From NCBI RefSeq assembly GCF_027923225.1, contig NZ_BSDI01000030.1:27197-91196 (forward strand): a stretch of DNA of 64,000 nucleotides, written 5' to 3'. The position numbers were made by a program, and so were the translations under genes. Below the pieces are notes generated by a model. The model searched no databases. It was not told the DNA's origin and saw nothing but the letters and a program-made list of their open reading frames with translations. Positions within the stretch are counted from its first letter, which is position 1, and every line of letters starts with the position of its first letter. The DNA comes from Phytohabitans aurantiacus. GTDB taxonomy: Bacteria > Actinomycetota > Actinomycetes > Mycobacteriales > Micromonosporaceae. Below are positions 34,269-43,698 of this stretch, in pieces.

Positions 34269-34288
34269 CTTGTGATGTAGAACACAAG
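34269..34288. promoter_or_regulatory. Candidate operator (CTTGTG-N8-CACAAG)
   Basis: A perfect 6-bp inverted repeat with an 8-nt spacer, just downstream of the -10 box and before the first ABC gene. Its position suits a repressor site. The regulator is unknown, and none is encoded next to the operon. Confidence 0.45.
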
Positions 34289-34301
34289 GAGCGCCGGGGC
34301 G

Positions 34302-35075
34302 ATGTTGCGGGTGCGGAACCTCGAGGTCGTCTACGACGACGTGATGCTGGTGCTGCGAGGCGTCAGTGTCACCGTCCCGCCTGGCGGGGTCGTCGCGCTT
34401 CTTGGTGCGAACGGTGCCGGCAAGACCACCCTGCTGCGCGCCATCACGGGCCTGCTCGACGTGCACGACGGCGAGGTCACCAAGGGCGCGGTCACCCTCG
34501 ACGACGAACCCGTGCACCACCTGCGGCCCGCGGCCCTGGTGCGTAGGGGGATCTGCCAGGTGATGGAGGCCCGGCGGATCTTCGCGGAGCTGACCGTCGA
34601 GGAGAACCTGCGGATCGGCGGTCACACCAGCCCCAGCCGGATAAAGCCCCGCCTCGACGATGTGTTCGACCTGTTTCCGGTACTGGAGCAGCGCCGCCGG
34701 CGGACCGCCGGCTACCTGTCCGGCGGCGAGCAGCAGATGCTGGCGATCGGCCGGGCGCTCATGGCCGAGCCGCGCTACCTGCTGCTCGACGAGCCGAGCC
34801 TCGGGCTCGCGCCCCGGCTGGTGGAGCAGGTGCGCGAGATCATCATGGCGATCAACAAGCGCGGCACCGGCATCCTGCTCGTCGAGCAGAACGCCACGAT
34901 GGCGCTGTCGATCGCGGGCCACGGTTACGTGCTGGAGACCGGCCGGGTGGTGCTCGACAAGCCGGCCGCCCAGCTGCTCGCCGACGACGACATCCGCGAG
35001 TTCTACCTGGGCCTGGGACGCAAGAGTTTCCGCGACGTGAAGCACTACCGGCGGCGTAAGCGGTGGTTGTCATGA
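34302..35075 (+). CDS. livF: Branched-chain-type ABC transporter ATPase (LivF-like)
   Basis: A 257-residue ATPase of the HAAT family. Walker A is GANGAGKTT (from residue 35), the signature LSGGEQQM, Walker B LLLDEPSLG, and GTGILLVEQNATMALSIA is the LivF-type H-loop region. The C-terminus carries a 20-residue basic tail. It is the first gene of a six-gene unit and overlaps the next by ATGA. It probably pairs with the LivG-like protein to power uptake. Confidence 0.93.
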   Translation: MLRVRNLEVVYDDVMLVLRGVSVTVPPGGVVALLGANGAGKTTLLRAITGLLDVHDGEVTKGAVTLDDEPVHHLRPAALVRRGICQVMEARRIFAELTVEENLRIGGHTSPSRIKPRLDDVFDLFPVLEQRRRRTAGYLSGGEQQMLAIGRALMAEPRYLLLDEPSLGLAPRLVEQVREIIMAINKRGTGILLVEQNATMALSIAGHGYVLETGRVVLDKPAAQLLADDDIREFYLGLGRKSFRDVKHYRRRKRWLS

Positions 35076-35842
35076 CGATTCTGGAGTTCACGGACGTCCA
35101 CCTCAGCTTCGCCGGCGTGAAGGCGATCGACGGGGTGAGCTTCACGGTGGGCCGCAAGGAGCTCTTCGCGGTCATCGGCCCGAACGGCGCCGGCAAGACG
35201 TCCATCTTCAACGTGCTGTCCGGCGTGTACCGGCCGCGCTCCGGCCGGGTGGTCTTCGACGGCACCGACCTGGTCGGCAAGCGGCCGCACGAGATCGCCG
35301 CGCTCGGCATGGCCCGCACGTTCCAGAACGTCGAGCTGTTCGCGAACCTCACCGTGCTCGAAAACCTGATGCTCGGGCGGCACAACCACATCCGGTACGG
35401 ACCGCTGTCGGCGATCGCGTGGCTCGGCCGGGCACGCCGCGCGGAGCTCGCCGCCCGGGCGGCCGTGGAGCAGATCGTCGACTTCCTGGAACTGGAGCAG
35501 TGGCGCCGCCTACCGGTCGGGCTGCTGCCGTACGGCGTGCAGAAGCGGGTCGAGCTGGGGCGGGCGCTCGCGATGGAGCCGAAGCTGCTGCTGCTCGACG
35601 AGCCAGTCGGCGGGATGAACGTCGAGGAGACCGAAGACATGGCCCGGTTCATCCTCGACATCCGCGACGAACTGGACATCCCGATCGTGCTCGTCGAGCA
35701 CGACATGGGCCTCGTGATGGACCTGGCCGACCGGGTCCTGGTGGTCGACTTCGGCCGGGCCGTCGCCACCGGGTCGCCCGCCGACATCCAGCACCACCCG
35801 GACGTGATCCGCGCCTACCTGGGGGAGGTGCAACCCACATGA
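35072..35842 (+). CDS. livG: Branched-chain-type ABC transporter ATPase (LivG-like)
   Basis: A 256-residue ATPase with Walker A GPNGAGKTS, the LivG marker MARTFQNVELF, a signature region modified to LLPYGVQKRVELGRAL (LPYG instead of LSGG), Walker B LLLDEPVGGMN and the H-loop VLVEHDMGLVM. LPYG-type signatures are normal in LivG. The start ATG overlaps the LivF stop and the stop overlaps the ligase start. Confidence 0.93.
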   Translation: MTILEFTDVHLSFAGVKAIDGVSFTVGRKELFAVIGPNGAGKTSIFNVLSGVYRPRSGRVVFDGTDLVGKRPHEIAALGMARTFQNVELFANLTVLENLMLGRHNHIRYGPLSAIAWLGRARRAELAARAAVEQIVDFLELEQWRRLPVGLLPYGVQKRVELGRALAMEPKLLLLDEPVGGMNVEETEDMARFILDIRDELDIPIVLVEHDMGLVMDLADRVLVVDFGRAVATGSPADIQHHPDVIRAYLGEVQPT

Positions 35843-37686
35843 CCACCGACACCCGCGTCAAGGCCGCGGTGACGATCGCTTCCCGGGTACGCGAGCACGC
35901 GCGCGCGACACCTGACGCGATCGCCATGCGGGAGAAGGACTTCGGCATCTGGCAGGAGGTCACCTGGACCGAGTACTGGGACACCGCGCGCACCGTCGCG
36001 CACGCGTTGCTGGCGTTGGGCATCGAGCCGGGTGACCGGGTGGCCATCCACGCCGAGAACCGCAAGGAGTGGCTCATCGCCGACGTCGCCACCGTCGCGG
36101 TACGCGCCGCCACGGTCGGCCTGTACCCGACGAACCCGGCCAGCGAGGTCGGATACCTGCTGCGCCACTCGGGCGCCCGGGTGCTCGTCGCCGAGGACCA
36201 GGAGCAGGTCGACAAGGCGCTGGCGGTACTCGACGACTGCCCCGACCTGGAACGCATCGTGTACCTGGAACCGCGCGGCATCCGGCACCGGTACCGCCAT
36301 CCGAAGCTGATGTGCTGGGAAGACCTGGTGCTGCTGGGCGTGGCGCACCGCGACGCCAACCCGGACGCGCTCGACGAGCGGATGGCGGCCGCGCGTTCCG
36401 ACGACATCGTCACCGTCATCTACACCTCGGGCACGACCGGGCCGCCGAAGGGCGCGATGCTTTCGGCGTCCAACGTGGACTTCGCGATCCGGTCGCTCGT
36501 CGAGGGCGGCGGGTTCACCTCGCCGCCACCGGGCCCGAGCGACCTGCTGCTGTCGTACCTGCCGCTGTGCCACGTCGCCGAGCGCATCTTCACGACGTGG
36601 TTCAACGCGGGCGCCGGCACCCAGGTGAACTTCGCCGAGTCGATCGCGACCGTGCAGGCCAACCTGCGCGAGGTGCAACCCACCGTCCTGTTCGGAGTAC
36701 CGCGGATCTGGGAGAAGATCCTCGCCGGGGTGAGCATCAGGCTCGCCAGCGCCTCGCCCCTCAAGAGGCTCAACGCGCGGGTCTGGCTGGCGGTGGCTCG
36801 CCGGATCGGCGACACGCTGGTGCGCACGGGCGGCACGCACACGCTCTCGACACGTCTGATGTACGCCGCCGGTTGGCTGTTCTTCTACCGGGCCCTGCGC
36901 GAGCGGATCGGGGTAGGGCGGGTGCGGTACGCGGCGTCGGGGGCCGCCCCGATCGCGCCGGACGTGCTGCGCTTCTTCATGGGCATCGGCGTGCCCATGC
37001 ACGAGGTGTACGGCATGACGGAGAACACCGCCGTGGCGACCGGCAACCGGCCGGGCCGCATCAAGCTCGGCACCGTCGGCGAGCCGCACTCCGAGGTGGA
37101 GTTGCGGATAGACGAGGACACCGGCGAGATCCTCACCAGGCACCCGGGCACGTTCGTCGGCTACTTCCGCGATCCGGCCGCCACCGCGGCGGCGCTCACC
37201 GAAGACGGCTGGCTGCACACCGGCGACATCGGGGAGTGGGTCGACGGCACGCACGTGCGCATCACCGACCGCGCCAAAGACATCATGATCACCGCGGGTG
37301 GTAAGAACATCGCGCCCTCGCAGATCGAAAACGAGCTGAAGGCGTCGCCGTACATCAAGGAGGCGATCCTGGTGGGCGACCGCCGGGCGTTCCTCGGCGC
37401 GCTCATCGGCATCGAACCCGACACCGTCGGCGAGTGGGCGCAGCGCCGCGGGCTCGCCTACACGACGTACCGCGACCTGTCCGGCAAGCCCGAGGTGCGC
37501 GCGCTCGTACAGTCCATCGTGGACGCGGTGAACGGGCGGCGTGCGCCGGTCGAGCACGTGAAGCGCTTCCGGATGCTGCCGAAGGAGCTCGACCACGAAG
37601 ACGGCGAGCTGACCGCCACGCAGAAGGTGAAACGAGCCGCGATCGCCGGTCTCTTCGCCGATCTGGTGGAGGAGATGTATGGCTGA
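35839..37686 (+). CDS. AMP-forming acyl-CoA ligase inside the ABC operon
   Basis: A 615-residue ANL-family enzyme, longer than the 500-residue medium-chain types and similar to long-chain acyl-CoA synthetases of the FadD15 kind. The phosphate-binding loop YTSGTTGPPKGAM is at 195-207. Further motifs are VYGMTENTA, GWLHTGDIGEW and ITDRAKDIMITAGGKNIAPS. It activates a carboxylic acid to its CoA thioester. Overlaps on both sides (ATGA at the start, 8 nt at the end) tie it to the importer, suggesting that the imported substrate is an acid that is activated on entry. The acid cannot be named. Confidence 0.9.
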   Translation: MTTDTRVKAAVTIASRVREHARATPDAIAMREKDFGIWQEVTWTEYWDTARTVAHALLALGIEPGDRVAIHAENRKEWLIADVATVAVRAATVGLYPTNPASEVGYLLRHSGARVLVAEDQEQVDKALAVLDDCPDLERIVYLEPRGIRHRYRHPKLMCWEDLVLLGVAHRDANPDALDERMAAARSDDIVTVIYTSGTTGPPKGAMLSASNVDFAIRSLVEGGGFTSPPPGPSDLLLSYLPLCHVAERIFTTWFNAGAGTQVNFAESIATVQANLREVQPTVLFGVPRIWEKILAGVSIRLASASPLKRLNARVWLAVARRIGDTLVRTGGTHTLSTRLMYAAGWLFFYRALRERIGVGRVRYAASGAAPIAPDVLRFFMGIGVPMHEVYGMTENTAVATGNRPGRIKLGTVGEPHSEVELRIDEDTGEILTRHPGTFVGYFRDPAATAAALTEDGWLHTGDIGEWVDGTHVRITDRAKDIMITAGGKNIAPSQIENELKASPYIKEAILVGDRRAFLGALIGIEPDTVGEWAQRRGLAYTTYRDLSGKPEVRALVQSIVDAVNGRRAPVEHVKRFRMLPKELDHEDGELTATQKVKRAAIAGLFADLVEEMYG

Positions 37687-38563
37687 GCTGATCGAGGCGG
37701 TGCTGCGCGGTCTCGGTACCGGCAGCGTCTACGCCCTGCTCGCGCTCGGCTTCGTCATCATCTACAAGGCCACCCGCGTGATCAGCTTCGCGCAGCCGGC
37801 GTTCATGCTCGCGGGCGTCACGATGGTCACGTACCTCGTGCTGGAGGTCAGCTTCTGGGTGGCTGTACCGGTCGCCGCGCTCCTCACCGGTCTGCTCGCC
37901 CTCGGCGTGGAGCGCCTGGCGGTACGGCCGATGGTCGGGCGCCCGGCGTTCGTCGTCGCCATCATCACGCTAGGCGTCGACGTGGCCGTGCGGGTGGTGG
38001 TAAACGCGTTCATCGGCCTGGACGTGCGCAACGTGTTGGATCCGTGGGGGCTGCGCACGGTCGGCATCGGCGGCATCGACATGCAGCAGCGCCACCTCGC
38101 CGCGTTCCTGACCACCGCCGCGCTCGTGGCGGCGCTGTTCGCGTTCTTCCGCTTCACGCGGATGGGCCTCGCGATGCGGGCCGCCGCGTACGACCAGGAG
38201 GCCGCCCTGGCGCAGGGCGTCTCGGTCGGCACCGTCTTCGCCCTCTCCTGGGGGCTTGCCGGTGCGCTGGCGGCGGTGGCCGGCACGTTCGCCGCCGCCG
38301 GGTCCAGTGTGGACGCCGCGCTGTGGCTCATCGCGCTGACCGCCCTGCCCGTCATCATCCTGGGCGGGCTCGACTCGCTGCCCGGCGCGGTGGTCGGCGG
38401 GCTCGCGATCGGCGTGCTGCAGGAGCTGACGGCCACGTACCAGAACCACGCGCCGTGGCTGGGCGGCAACGTCTCCGTCATCACCCCGTACGTGGTGATG
38501 CTCCTCGTGCTGCTGGTGCGGCCGTACGGCCTCTTCGGCACCCGGGAGGTCGAGCGGGTATGA
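37679..38563 (+). CDS. livH: Branched-chain-type ABC permease (LivH-like)
   Basis: A 294-residue permease with about eight helices. The N-terminus GLGTGSVYALLALGFVIIYK is the family hallmark, and GLAMRAAAYDQEAALAQGV is the cytoplasmic loop that meets the ATPases. It ends in VMLLVLLVRPYGLFGTREV. ATG 37679 lies inside the end of the ligase gene. Confidence 0.93.
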   Translation: MAELIEAVLRGLGTGSVYALLALGFVIIYKATRVISFAQPAFMLAGVTMVTYLVLEVSFWVAVPVAALLTGLLALGVERLAVRPMVGRPAFVVAIITLGVDVAVRVVVNAFIGLDVRNVLDPWGLRTVGIGGIDMQQRHLAAFLTTAALVAALFAFFRFTRMGLAMRAAAYDQEAALAQGVSVGTVFALSWGLAGALAAVAGTFAAAGSSVDAALWLIALTALPVIILGGLDSLPGAVVGGLAIGVLQELTATYQNHAPWLGGNVSVITPYVVMLLVLLVRPYGLFGTREVERV

Positions 38564-39675
38564 GTCGAGCGCGTATGAGGGGCCGGCCGCTGCTTCACAC
38601 GTCGTACGCCAGCGAGATGGCGCTTTTCAACACGCCCGCCAAGCGGGCCTGGTTCGGCGCGCTGCTCGCCGTCGCCGTCGCCCTGCCATTCCTGCTCACC
38701 GACGACATCCTGCAACTGCTCGCGCTGTGCTGCGTCGCGGCGATCGGCGCGATCGGGCTGGGCCTCGTCACCGGGTACGCCGGCCAGGTGTCCCTGGGCC
38801 ACGCGTTCTTCCTCGCGATCGGCGCGTACGCCGCCGCAGCGATCAGCGGCGACCCGGACGGCCGCGTCATCGGCTTCGGGGTGACCAACATGCTCGTGTG
38901 GCTGCCCGCCGCCGGCCTGGGCGCCGCCGCCGCGGGGGTACTCGTGGCACCGCTCGCCACCCGCCTGCGCGGCCTGTATCTCGCCATCGTCACCCTCGGC
39001 CTGGTCTTCATCGGCCAGCACATCGCGAGCGAGTGGTCGTCGCTGACGGGTGGCGTCGGCGTCGGTCGCCCCGCCGCGACGCTTTCGGTCTTCGGGTACC
39101 AGCTGGCGGCCACCGGCGCGTTCGCCACCCGGGATCAGAAGCTCTTCTGGCTGATGCTGGCGCTGCTGCTGGTGTTCGCGCTGGCGGCGCGCAACCTGGC
39201 CCGGTCCAAGGTGGGGCGGGCGTTCACCGCGATCCGTGACCGTGACATCGCGGCCGGCGTCATCGGCGTCAACCTGGCGCGGTACAAGACGATCGCGTTC
39301 GCGGTGTCCTCTTTCTACGCGGGGTGCGCCGGCGCCCTGCTCTACACGGTGAGCGGGTACTTCGACCCGAGCTCGTTCAGCCTGCTGCTGTCCGTCCAGT
39401 ACATAGCGATGGTGCTGATCGGCGGCGCGGGTACGGTCTCCGGTGCGATCGCCGGAGCGTTCTTCATCACCCTGCTGCCCCGGCTCACCCGGGAAGTGCA
39501 GGCGTGGGTGCCGTTCATCAGCACCCAGCCGAACGAGGTGCCGAACGTCTTCCAGGTGGAGACGATCCTCTACGGCGTACTCATCATCGTCTTCCTCATC
39601 TTCGAACCGCGCGGGTTGTTCGGCCTCTGGGTGCGGGCCCGCAACTACTGGAAGGCGTGGCCGTTCTCCTACTGA
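38560..39675 (+). CDS. livM: Branched-chain-type ABC permease (LivM-like)
   Basis: A 371-residue permease. GLGLVTGYAGQVSLGHAFFL is the LivM signature, RGLYLAIVTLGLVFI follows, and GRAFTAIRDRDIAAGVIGVN is the coupling loop. It has about ten helices and an extended N-terminus before the first. ATG 38560 overlaps the LivH stop. Confidence 0.93.
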   Translation: MSRARMRGRPLLHTSYASEMALFNTPAKRAWFGALLAVAVALPFLLTDDILQLLALCCVAAIGAIGLGLVTGYAGQVSLGHAFFLAIGAYAAAAISGDPDGRVIGFGVTNMLVWLPAAGLGAAAAGVLVAPLATRLRGLYLAIVTLGLVFIGQHIASEWSSLTGGVGVGRPAATLSVFGYQLAATGAFATRDQKLFWLMLALLLVFALAARNLARSKVGRAFTAIRDRDIAAGVIGVNLARYKTIAFAVSSFYAGCAGALLYTVSGYFDPSSFSLLLSVQYIAMVLIGGAGTVSGAIAGAFFITLLPRLTREVQAWVPFISTQPNEVPNVFQVETILYGVLIIVFLIFEPRGLFGLWVRARNYWKAWPFSY

Positions 39676-39692
39676 CGTGTGGGGGCTCTCCA

Positions 39693-40985
39693 ATGAACAA
39701 GATGGGACCGCTGGGCGCCGCGGCGCTCCTGCTCGTGTCCGGTGCGCTCGCCGCGTGCCGGGGCGGTGAGAGCGAAACGAGCGAAGGCGAAATCAAGACC
39801 GACGTCGGGGTGACCGCGGAGCCGTGCCCGGGCGCCACCGACCAGAGCAAGGGCTGCATCTACCTCGGCATCATCTCCGACCTGACCGAGGGTCCGTTCC
39901 GGGCCTTGGCCGTGCCGATCACCGACGCACAGAAGGCGTTCTGGAAACGGGTCAACGAGGACGGCGGCATCGGCGGGTACGAGGTCGACGTGACCAAGTA
40001 CGTGCGGGACAACAAGTACAACCCGCAGACGCACAACCAGGTGTACCAGGAGATCAAGCCGAACGTGCTGGGGCTGGCGCAGACACTCGGCTCGCCGACC
40101 ACCGCCGCGATCATCAACGACCTCAAGTCGAACAGCGTGGTCGCGGCGCCAGCGTCGTGGACGTCCGCCTGGGCGTTCGAAGACGTGATCATCGAGTCGG
40201 GCGCCAACTACTGCGTCGAGTCGATGAACGCGCTCGACTACGCCAAGGAGGTCTACAACCCCAAGAGCGTGATGGCGGTACACCTTGCCGGTGACTACGG
40301 CGAAGACGCGGCCGCCGGCGCCAAGCTGGCCGCCCAGTCGCTGGGGATGACGTTCAGCGCGGTGAAGACCGACTCCGGAGCCGACAAGCAGGCCGGCGCG
40401 ATCCAGGCGATCCTGACCGCGAAGCCGGATCTGGTGATCGTGACGACCGGCCCGGCCGACGCGGCGGCGATCATCGGCCAGACCGTGGCGCGTGGCTACG
40501 CCGGTCGCTTCATCGGCACCAGTCCGACGTGGAACCCGGCGCTGTTGCAGAGCGCGGCGGCGCCCGCCCTGCTGGCCCGGTACGAGCAGAGCGCGCCGTG
40601 GAACGCGTGGGCCACGGACAGCGCGGGTCACAAGGCGATGCGCGAGGCGCTCGGCTCGGTGACGCCCAACGACGGGTACACGTCCGGCTGGGTGTGGTCG
40701 TACTCGATGAAGGCGGCCCTGTCGAAGGCGGTCGAGAACGGCGACCTGACCCGAGCGGGCCTGCTCGCCGCGGCGAAGTCATTGACGTCGGTGGACTACG
40801 AGGGCATGCTGCCTTCGGGTGCCGGCAACTACGCGGCTGGTCCAAACGAGGGTGCGGTGCGGGTCACCGCCATCTACAAGGCAGATCGTGCGGCGGCAAC
40901 CGGCGTTGGTCAGGTTCGCGACCTTTTCACCGGTCCCACGGCGAAGGCGTACACGCTGGACGGACCGTGTTACGAGAAGCTGTAG
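39693..40985 (+). CDS. ABC substrate-binding lipoprotein (periplasmic-binding type 6)
   Basis: A 430-residue lipoprotein: signal peptide with lipobox ALAAC, then mature binding protein. GIISDLTEGPFRALAVPITDAQKAFWKRVN matches the start of branched-chain-type binding proteins in parts, and SVMAVHLAGDYGEDAAAG the second-lobe entry. It is the last gene of the operon, 17 nt after LivM. It determines what the importer recognises; the ligand is not predictable, but the ligase partner suggests a carboxylic acid. Confidence 0.9.
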   Translation: MNKMGPLGAAALLLVSGALAACRGGESETSEGEIKTDVGVTAEPCPGATDQSKGCIYLGIISDLTEGPFRALAVPITDAQKAFWKRVNEDGGIGGYEVDVTKYVRDNKYNPQTHNQVYQEIKPNVLGLAQTLGSPTTAAIINDLKSNSVVAAPASWTSAWAFEDVIIESGANYCVESMNALDYAKEVYNPKSVMAVHLAGDYGEDAAAGAKLAAQSLGMTFSAVKTDSGADKQAGAIQAILTAKPDLVIVTTGPADAAAIIGQTVARGYAGRFIGTSPTWNPALLQSAAAPALLARYEQSAPWNAWATDSAGHKAMREALGSVTPNDGYTSGWVWSYSMKAALSKAVENGDLTRAGLLAAAKSLTSVDYEGMLPSGAGNYAAGPNEGAVRVTAIYKADRAAATGVGQVRDLFTGPTAKAYTLDGPCYEKL

Positions 40986-41291
40986 GTGGAATGTCCGTTA
41001 TCGCGCCTCGTGGCGGCACCCGTGTGAACAAATGGGACAGCCGGTGCGTAACCACGTACATGAAGCTACCCGCGCGGTGCCAATCTGACAGGTGGCTGAT
41101 TGCATCCCTTCCCCTGGCTAGCGGTCATATAGCACAATGGCTGTAGAGCCTCAAGGGTTGCCTCCGGAGGGGTTCCGCACACGGCAGTAAGACGATCGGC
41201 ACCTGGCTGCCACCAGGTGCCGATCTTAAAGACCACCACACCAACTCGTTTTACGAGAAGCCACCCGCCTCACGAGCCGTTGGAGGCACAA
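40986..41291 (+). other. Gap of 306 nt with no gene seen
   Basis: The stretch after the importer operon holds no convincing gene. A segment at about 41120-41185 has short tRNA-like words but no complete fold. A strong hairpin is annotated separately. A ribosome site GGAGG at 41282 belongs to the next gene. Confidence 0.5.
41196..41227. terminator. Hairpin terminator
   Basis: GATCGGCACCTGG (41196-41208) pairs perfectly with CCAGGTGCCGATC (41215-41227) around a 6-nt loop, followed by TTAAAG. It lies 210 nt past the importer operon, so it may end either that transcript or a small RNA. Confidence 0.65.
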
Positions 41292-41849
41292 GTGCAGAGT
41301 ACCCAACACGTAATGAGCCCACCAGCGGCACGGTCCGTAACGTCCGCCCCCGTAACAAGCACGACATATACCGCGCCGAATGCGTCTGCTCTGTATGACC
41401 AGCCCGGCATCCGGGTCACGCAGGACTGGTTCGTGGTCGCGGGCCGTCGATTCGCGGTGCGCGAGCTGCACAATCTTCGCACCGCGCGTGGTCCGGCCGA
41501 CCAGCTCACCATTCGGTCCGTTACGGTCACGGTGGTCATGCTGGCGGGCGTCGGCATCGCGCTCGGCATGACGAAAGAGCTCAACCATCTCAGTGCGCAG
41601 AGCTACCTCGCGCTCACCGCCGTGGCGTTCGTCCCCTTCCTGGTGGCGACGATCGGCCACCGGCTCCGGCCGCGGGCATACGAGTTGTGGGGCGAGGTCC
41701 ACGGATTGACCATGCTGCTGTTCACCTGCGACCAGCAGCGGCAGTACGGCCAGGTGACGCGGGCGCTGCTCCGGGCGAAGGAGGCGACAAGGCTGGGCGC
41801 GGTGGCCGAGCCGGTCGCTTCGATGAACATGTACCGTTCGCGCCGCTAG
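41292..41849 (+). CDS. DUF6232-like membrane protein
   Basis: A 185-residue protein. Residues 40-80 (IRVTQDWFVVAGRRFAVREL, then LRTARGP) resemble the DUF6232 pattern. Two hydrophobic helices follow (VTVVMLAGVGIALGM and LALTAVAFVPFLVATIG), then a soluble tail with FTCDQQRQYGQVTRALLRA. GTG 41292 has GGAGG 5 nt upstream; an ATG at 41313 is an alternative. Function unknown. Convergent with the XRE gene 46 nt away. Confidence 0.7.
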   Translation: MQSTQHVMSPPAARSVTSAPVTSTTYTAPNASALYDQPGIRVTQDWFVVAGRRFAVRELHNLRTARGPADQLTIRSVTVTVVMLAGVGIALGMTKELNHLSAQSYLALTAVAFVPFLVATIGHRLRPRAYELWGEVHGLTMLLFTCDQQRQYGQVTRALLRAKEATRLGAVAEPVASMNMYRSRR

Positions 41850-41895
41850 GCCAGTTCCACTGGTGGGCCGGGGGGCACACCGATCGTGGGCGAAC

Positions 41896-42780
41896 TCAGT
41901 CGAGTTCGCCCACGATCTTTTTGATCAGGTCGCGGCTCTCGTCGGGGCTGAGCGCGAGCCCGCACAACCGCTGGAACTTCTCGTGGTACGGCTCGACGAC
42001 CTCGGGACGATCGACGACGTCGTCGGCCACCGCGCTCTCCACGAACATCACGTCATGGTCGGCCGGGTCGGGGAACTGCAGGATCGCGAACGGGCTCGGA
42101 TAATCGTCGATGCCCGACGTGAACGGCAGTACATGCAGCGTGATGTTGGGCTTGCTGCTCAGCGACATCAGCTTTTCGAGCTGCTCCTTCTGAGCCTGCG
42201 CGTCGTTGGCGATTCGCCGCACCACCGACTCGTCGATGACCGCGGTGATGTGTGGCGGGTTGGGCTTGTCGAGCACTTCGCGCTGGCGGGTGAGCCGCAC
42301 CTCGACCTGGCTCTGCTCGTCGGCTCCGGCGCTGTCGCGGCGGAGCGCCTTTGCCGCGTACGCCTCGGTCTGGAAGAGGCCGGGCAGCTTCGTCGGCGTG
42401 TAGCACAGCACCGACGACGTCTCCGCCTCCAGCCCGATGTAGGCCATATAGGACGGTGGCAGCGAGCCGGCGAACGACGACCACCACCGGCGTGCCCGCG
42501 ACGAGCGCGCCAACGACACCAACTCGTCGACGCGGCGCTGCTCGACGACGCCGTACAGCCGAAGGAGAGCACGGACGTCGATCGGCGACACGCTCACCGC
42601 GCCCGCCTCGATCCGGATGATTTTGGAGGTCGACCAGTCCATCTCGGACGCGACCTGCTCCTGGGTCATGCCGACCGCCTCGCGCGCGGTGCGCAGCGCG
42701 TGCCGCAGCCGCCGCCGGCCAATGGTCGCCCCCTGAGCGGGGCTCACGGCCGGGCTGCTCCCATTTCCCCGCTGGCTCAC
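41896..42780 (-). CDS. XRE-family regulator with DUF5753 domain (second of two)
   Basis: A 294-residue protein with an N-terminal Cro/C1 helix-turn-helix (VGMTQEQVASEMDWSTSKIIRIEAG) and a C-terminal DUF5753 domain (MAYIGLEAETSSVLCYTPTKLPGLFQTEAY, in parts; later ITLHVLPF). These actinobacterial regulators work with DUF397 proteins in WhiJ-like developmental control. The GTG overlaps the stop of its paralogue (GTGA). It is clearly homologous to that gene along its whole length. Confidence 0.92.
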   Translation of the reverse strand: MSQRGNGSSPAVSPAQGATIGRRRLRHALRTAREAVGMTQEQVASEMDWSTSKIIRIEAGAVSVSPIDVRALLRLYGVVEQRRVDELVSLARSSRARRWWSSFAGSLPPSYMAYIGLEAETSSVLCYTPTKLPGLFQTEAYAAKALRRDSAGADEQSQVEVRLTRQREVLDKPNPPHITAVIDESVVRRIANDAQAQKEQLEKLMSLSSKPNITLHVLPFTSGIDDYPSPFAILQFPDPADHDVMFVESAVADDVVDRPEVVEPYHEKFQRLCGLALSPDESRDLIKKIVGELD

Positions 42781-43646
42781 CGGAATCGGCCAGCCATCTC
42801 GACGAGCATGGCCCGCGAGCGATCCGGGTCGAGCGAGTGCTCACGCAGCATCGCGTACATCTCCTGGTAGCGCTTGACCTGGTCGAGCTGGTCGATGACC
42901 TCGGTAACCGAGCCGGCGCTCTCCACGTAGACCACGTCTGAGTCGTCTTCGTCGGCGAACTCCAGCACGACGAACTGCCCCTGCGCGGTATAGACGCCGG
43001 AGCTGAAGGGCAGCACCCGGATCGTGATGTGCGGCAACTCGCCCAGGCGCAGCAGGTGCTCCAACTGACCACGCATGACGTCGGCGTTTCCGACCTGCCG
43101 GTGGAGGATCGACTCGTCGAGCACCAGCTCGACCTCCGGCGGGTGGGCGCGCCCGAGCACCTCCGCCTGGCGCCGGCGGCGCAGCGAGACGATCTCCTTG
43201 GTGCGGGTGGGATCGACCTGCGCGGGCACCACGAACGCGGTGATCGAGTTGGCGTACGCCTCGGTCTGCATGAGCCCGGGAACGCCTACGGACTGGAAGA
43301 AGGACAGCTTCGACGCCTCGGCCTCCAGGCCGATGAAGGCCACGAACGGCGCGGGGAAGGTCTCCCGGTACTGCGACCACCAGGTGCGCTGCCGCGCCAC
43401 CTTGGCCAGGTTGACGAGCTCAGCCACCTGCTGCGGGTCGTTGACGCGGTAGTGGCTGAGGAGCGCCTTGACGTCGTTGGTGGACACCGAGACGCTGCCC
43501 GCCTCGATGCGGATCAGCTTCGAGAGCGACCAGTCCATCGCCTCGGCCACCTGCTCCTGGGTCAGGCCAGTGGCCTCGCGGGCACGCCGTAGCGCCGAGC
43601 GCAGTCGGCGCCGCCCGACCGTCGGACCCTGCGCCGTCATCATCAA
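42777..43646 (-). CDS. XRE-family regulator with DUF5753 domain (first of two)
   Basis: A 289-residue paralogue of the next gene. The helix-turn-helix is TGLTQEQVAEAMDWSLSKLIRIEAG, and DUF5753 follows (FIGLEAEASKLSFFQSVGVPGLMQTEAYA in parts; HITIRVLPF). AGGAGG precedes two adjacent ATGs (43646 and 43643). A DUF397 gene lies upstream on the same strand, its usual partner. Confidence 0.92.
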   Translation of the reverse strand: MMMTAQGPTVGRRRLRSALRRAREATGLTQEQVAEAMDWSLSKLIRIEAGSVSVSTNDVKALLSHYRVNDPQQVAELVNLAKVARQRTWWSQYRETFPAPFVAFIGLEAEASKLSFFQSVGVPGLMQTEAYANSITAFVVPAQVDPTRTKEIVSLRRRRQAEVLGRAHPPEVELVLDESILHRQVGNADVMRGQLEHLLRLGELPHITIRVLPFSSGVYTAQGQFVVLEFADEDDSDVVYVESAGSVTEVIDQLDQVKRYQEMYAMLREHSLDPDRSRAMLVEMAGRFR

Positions 43647-43698
43647 GCCCTCCTAGCCAACGCCGGACTCGCCGGCCGTGTCGTGAGGGAGGTTACTA

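Noticed and set aside
41120..41185. tRNA-like words after the importer operon
   Set aside because: No complete acceptor, anticodon and T arms can be drawn, and no CCA-proximal pairing is present.
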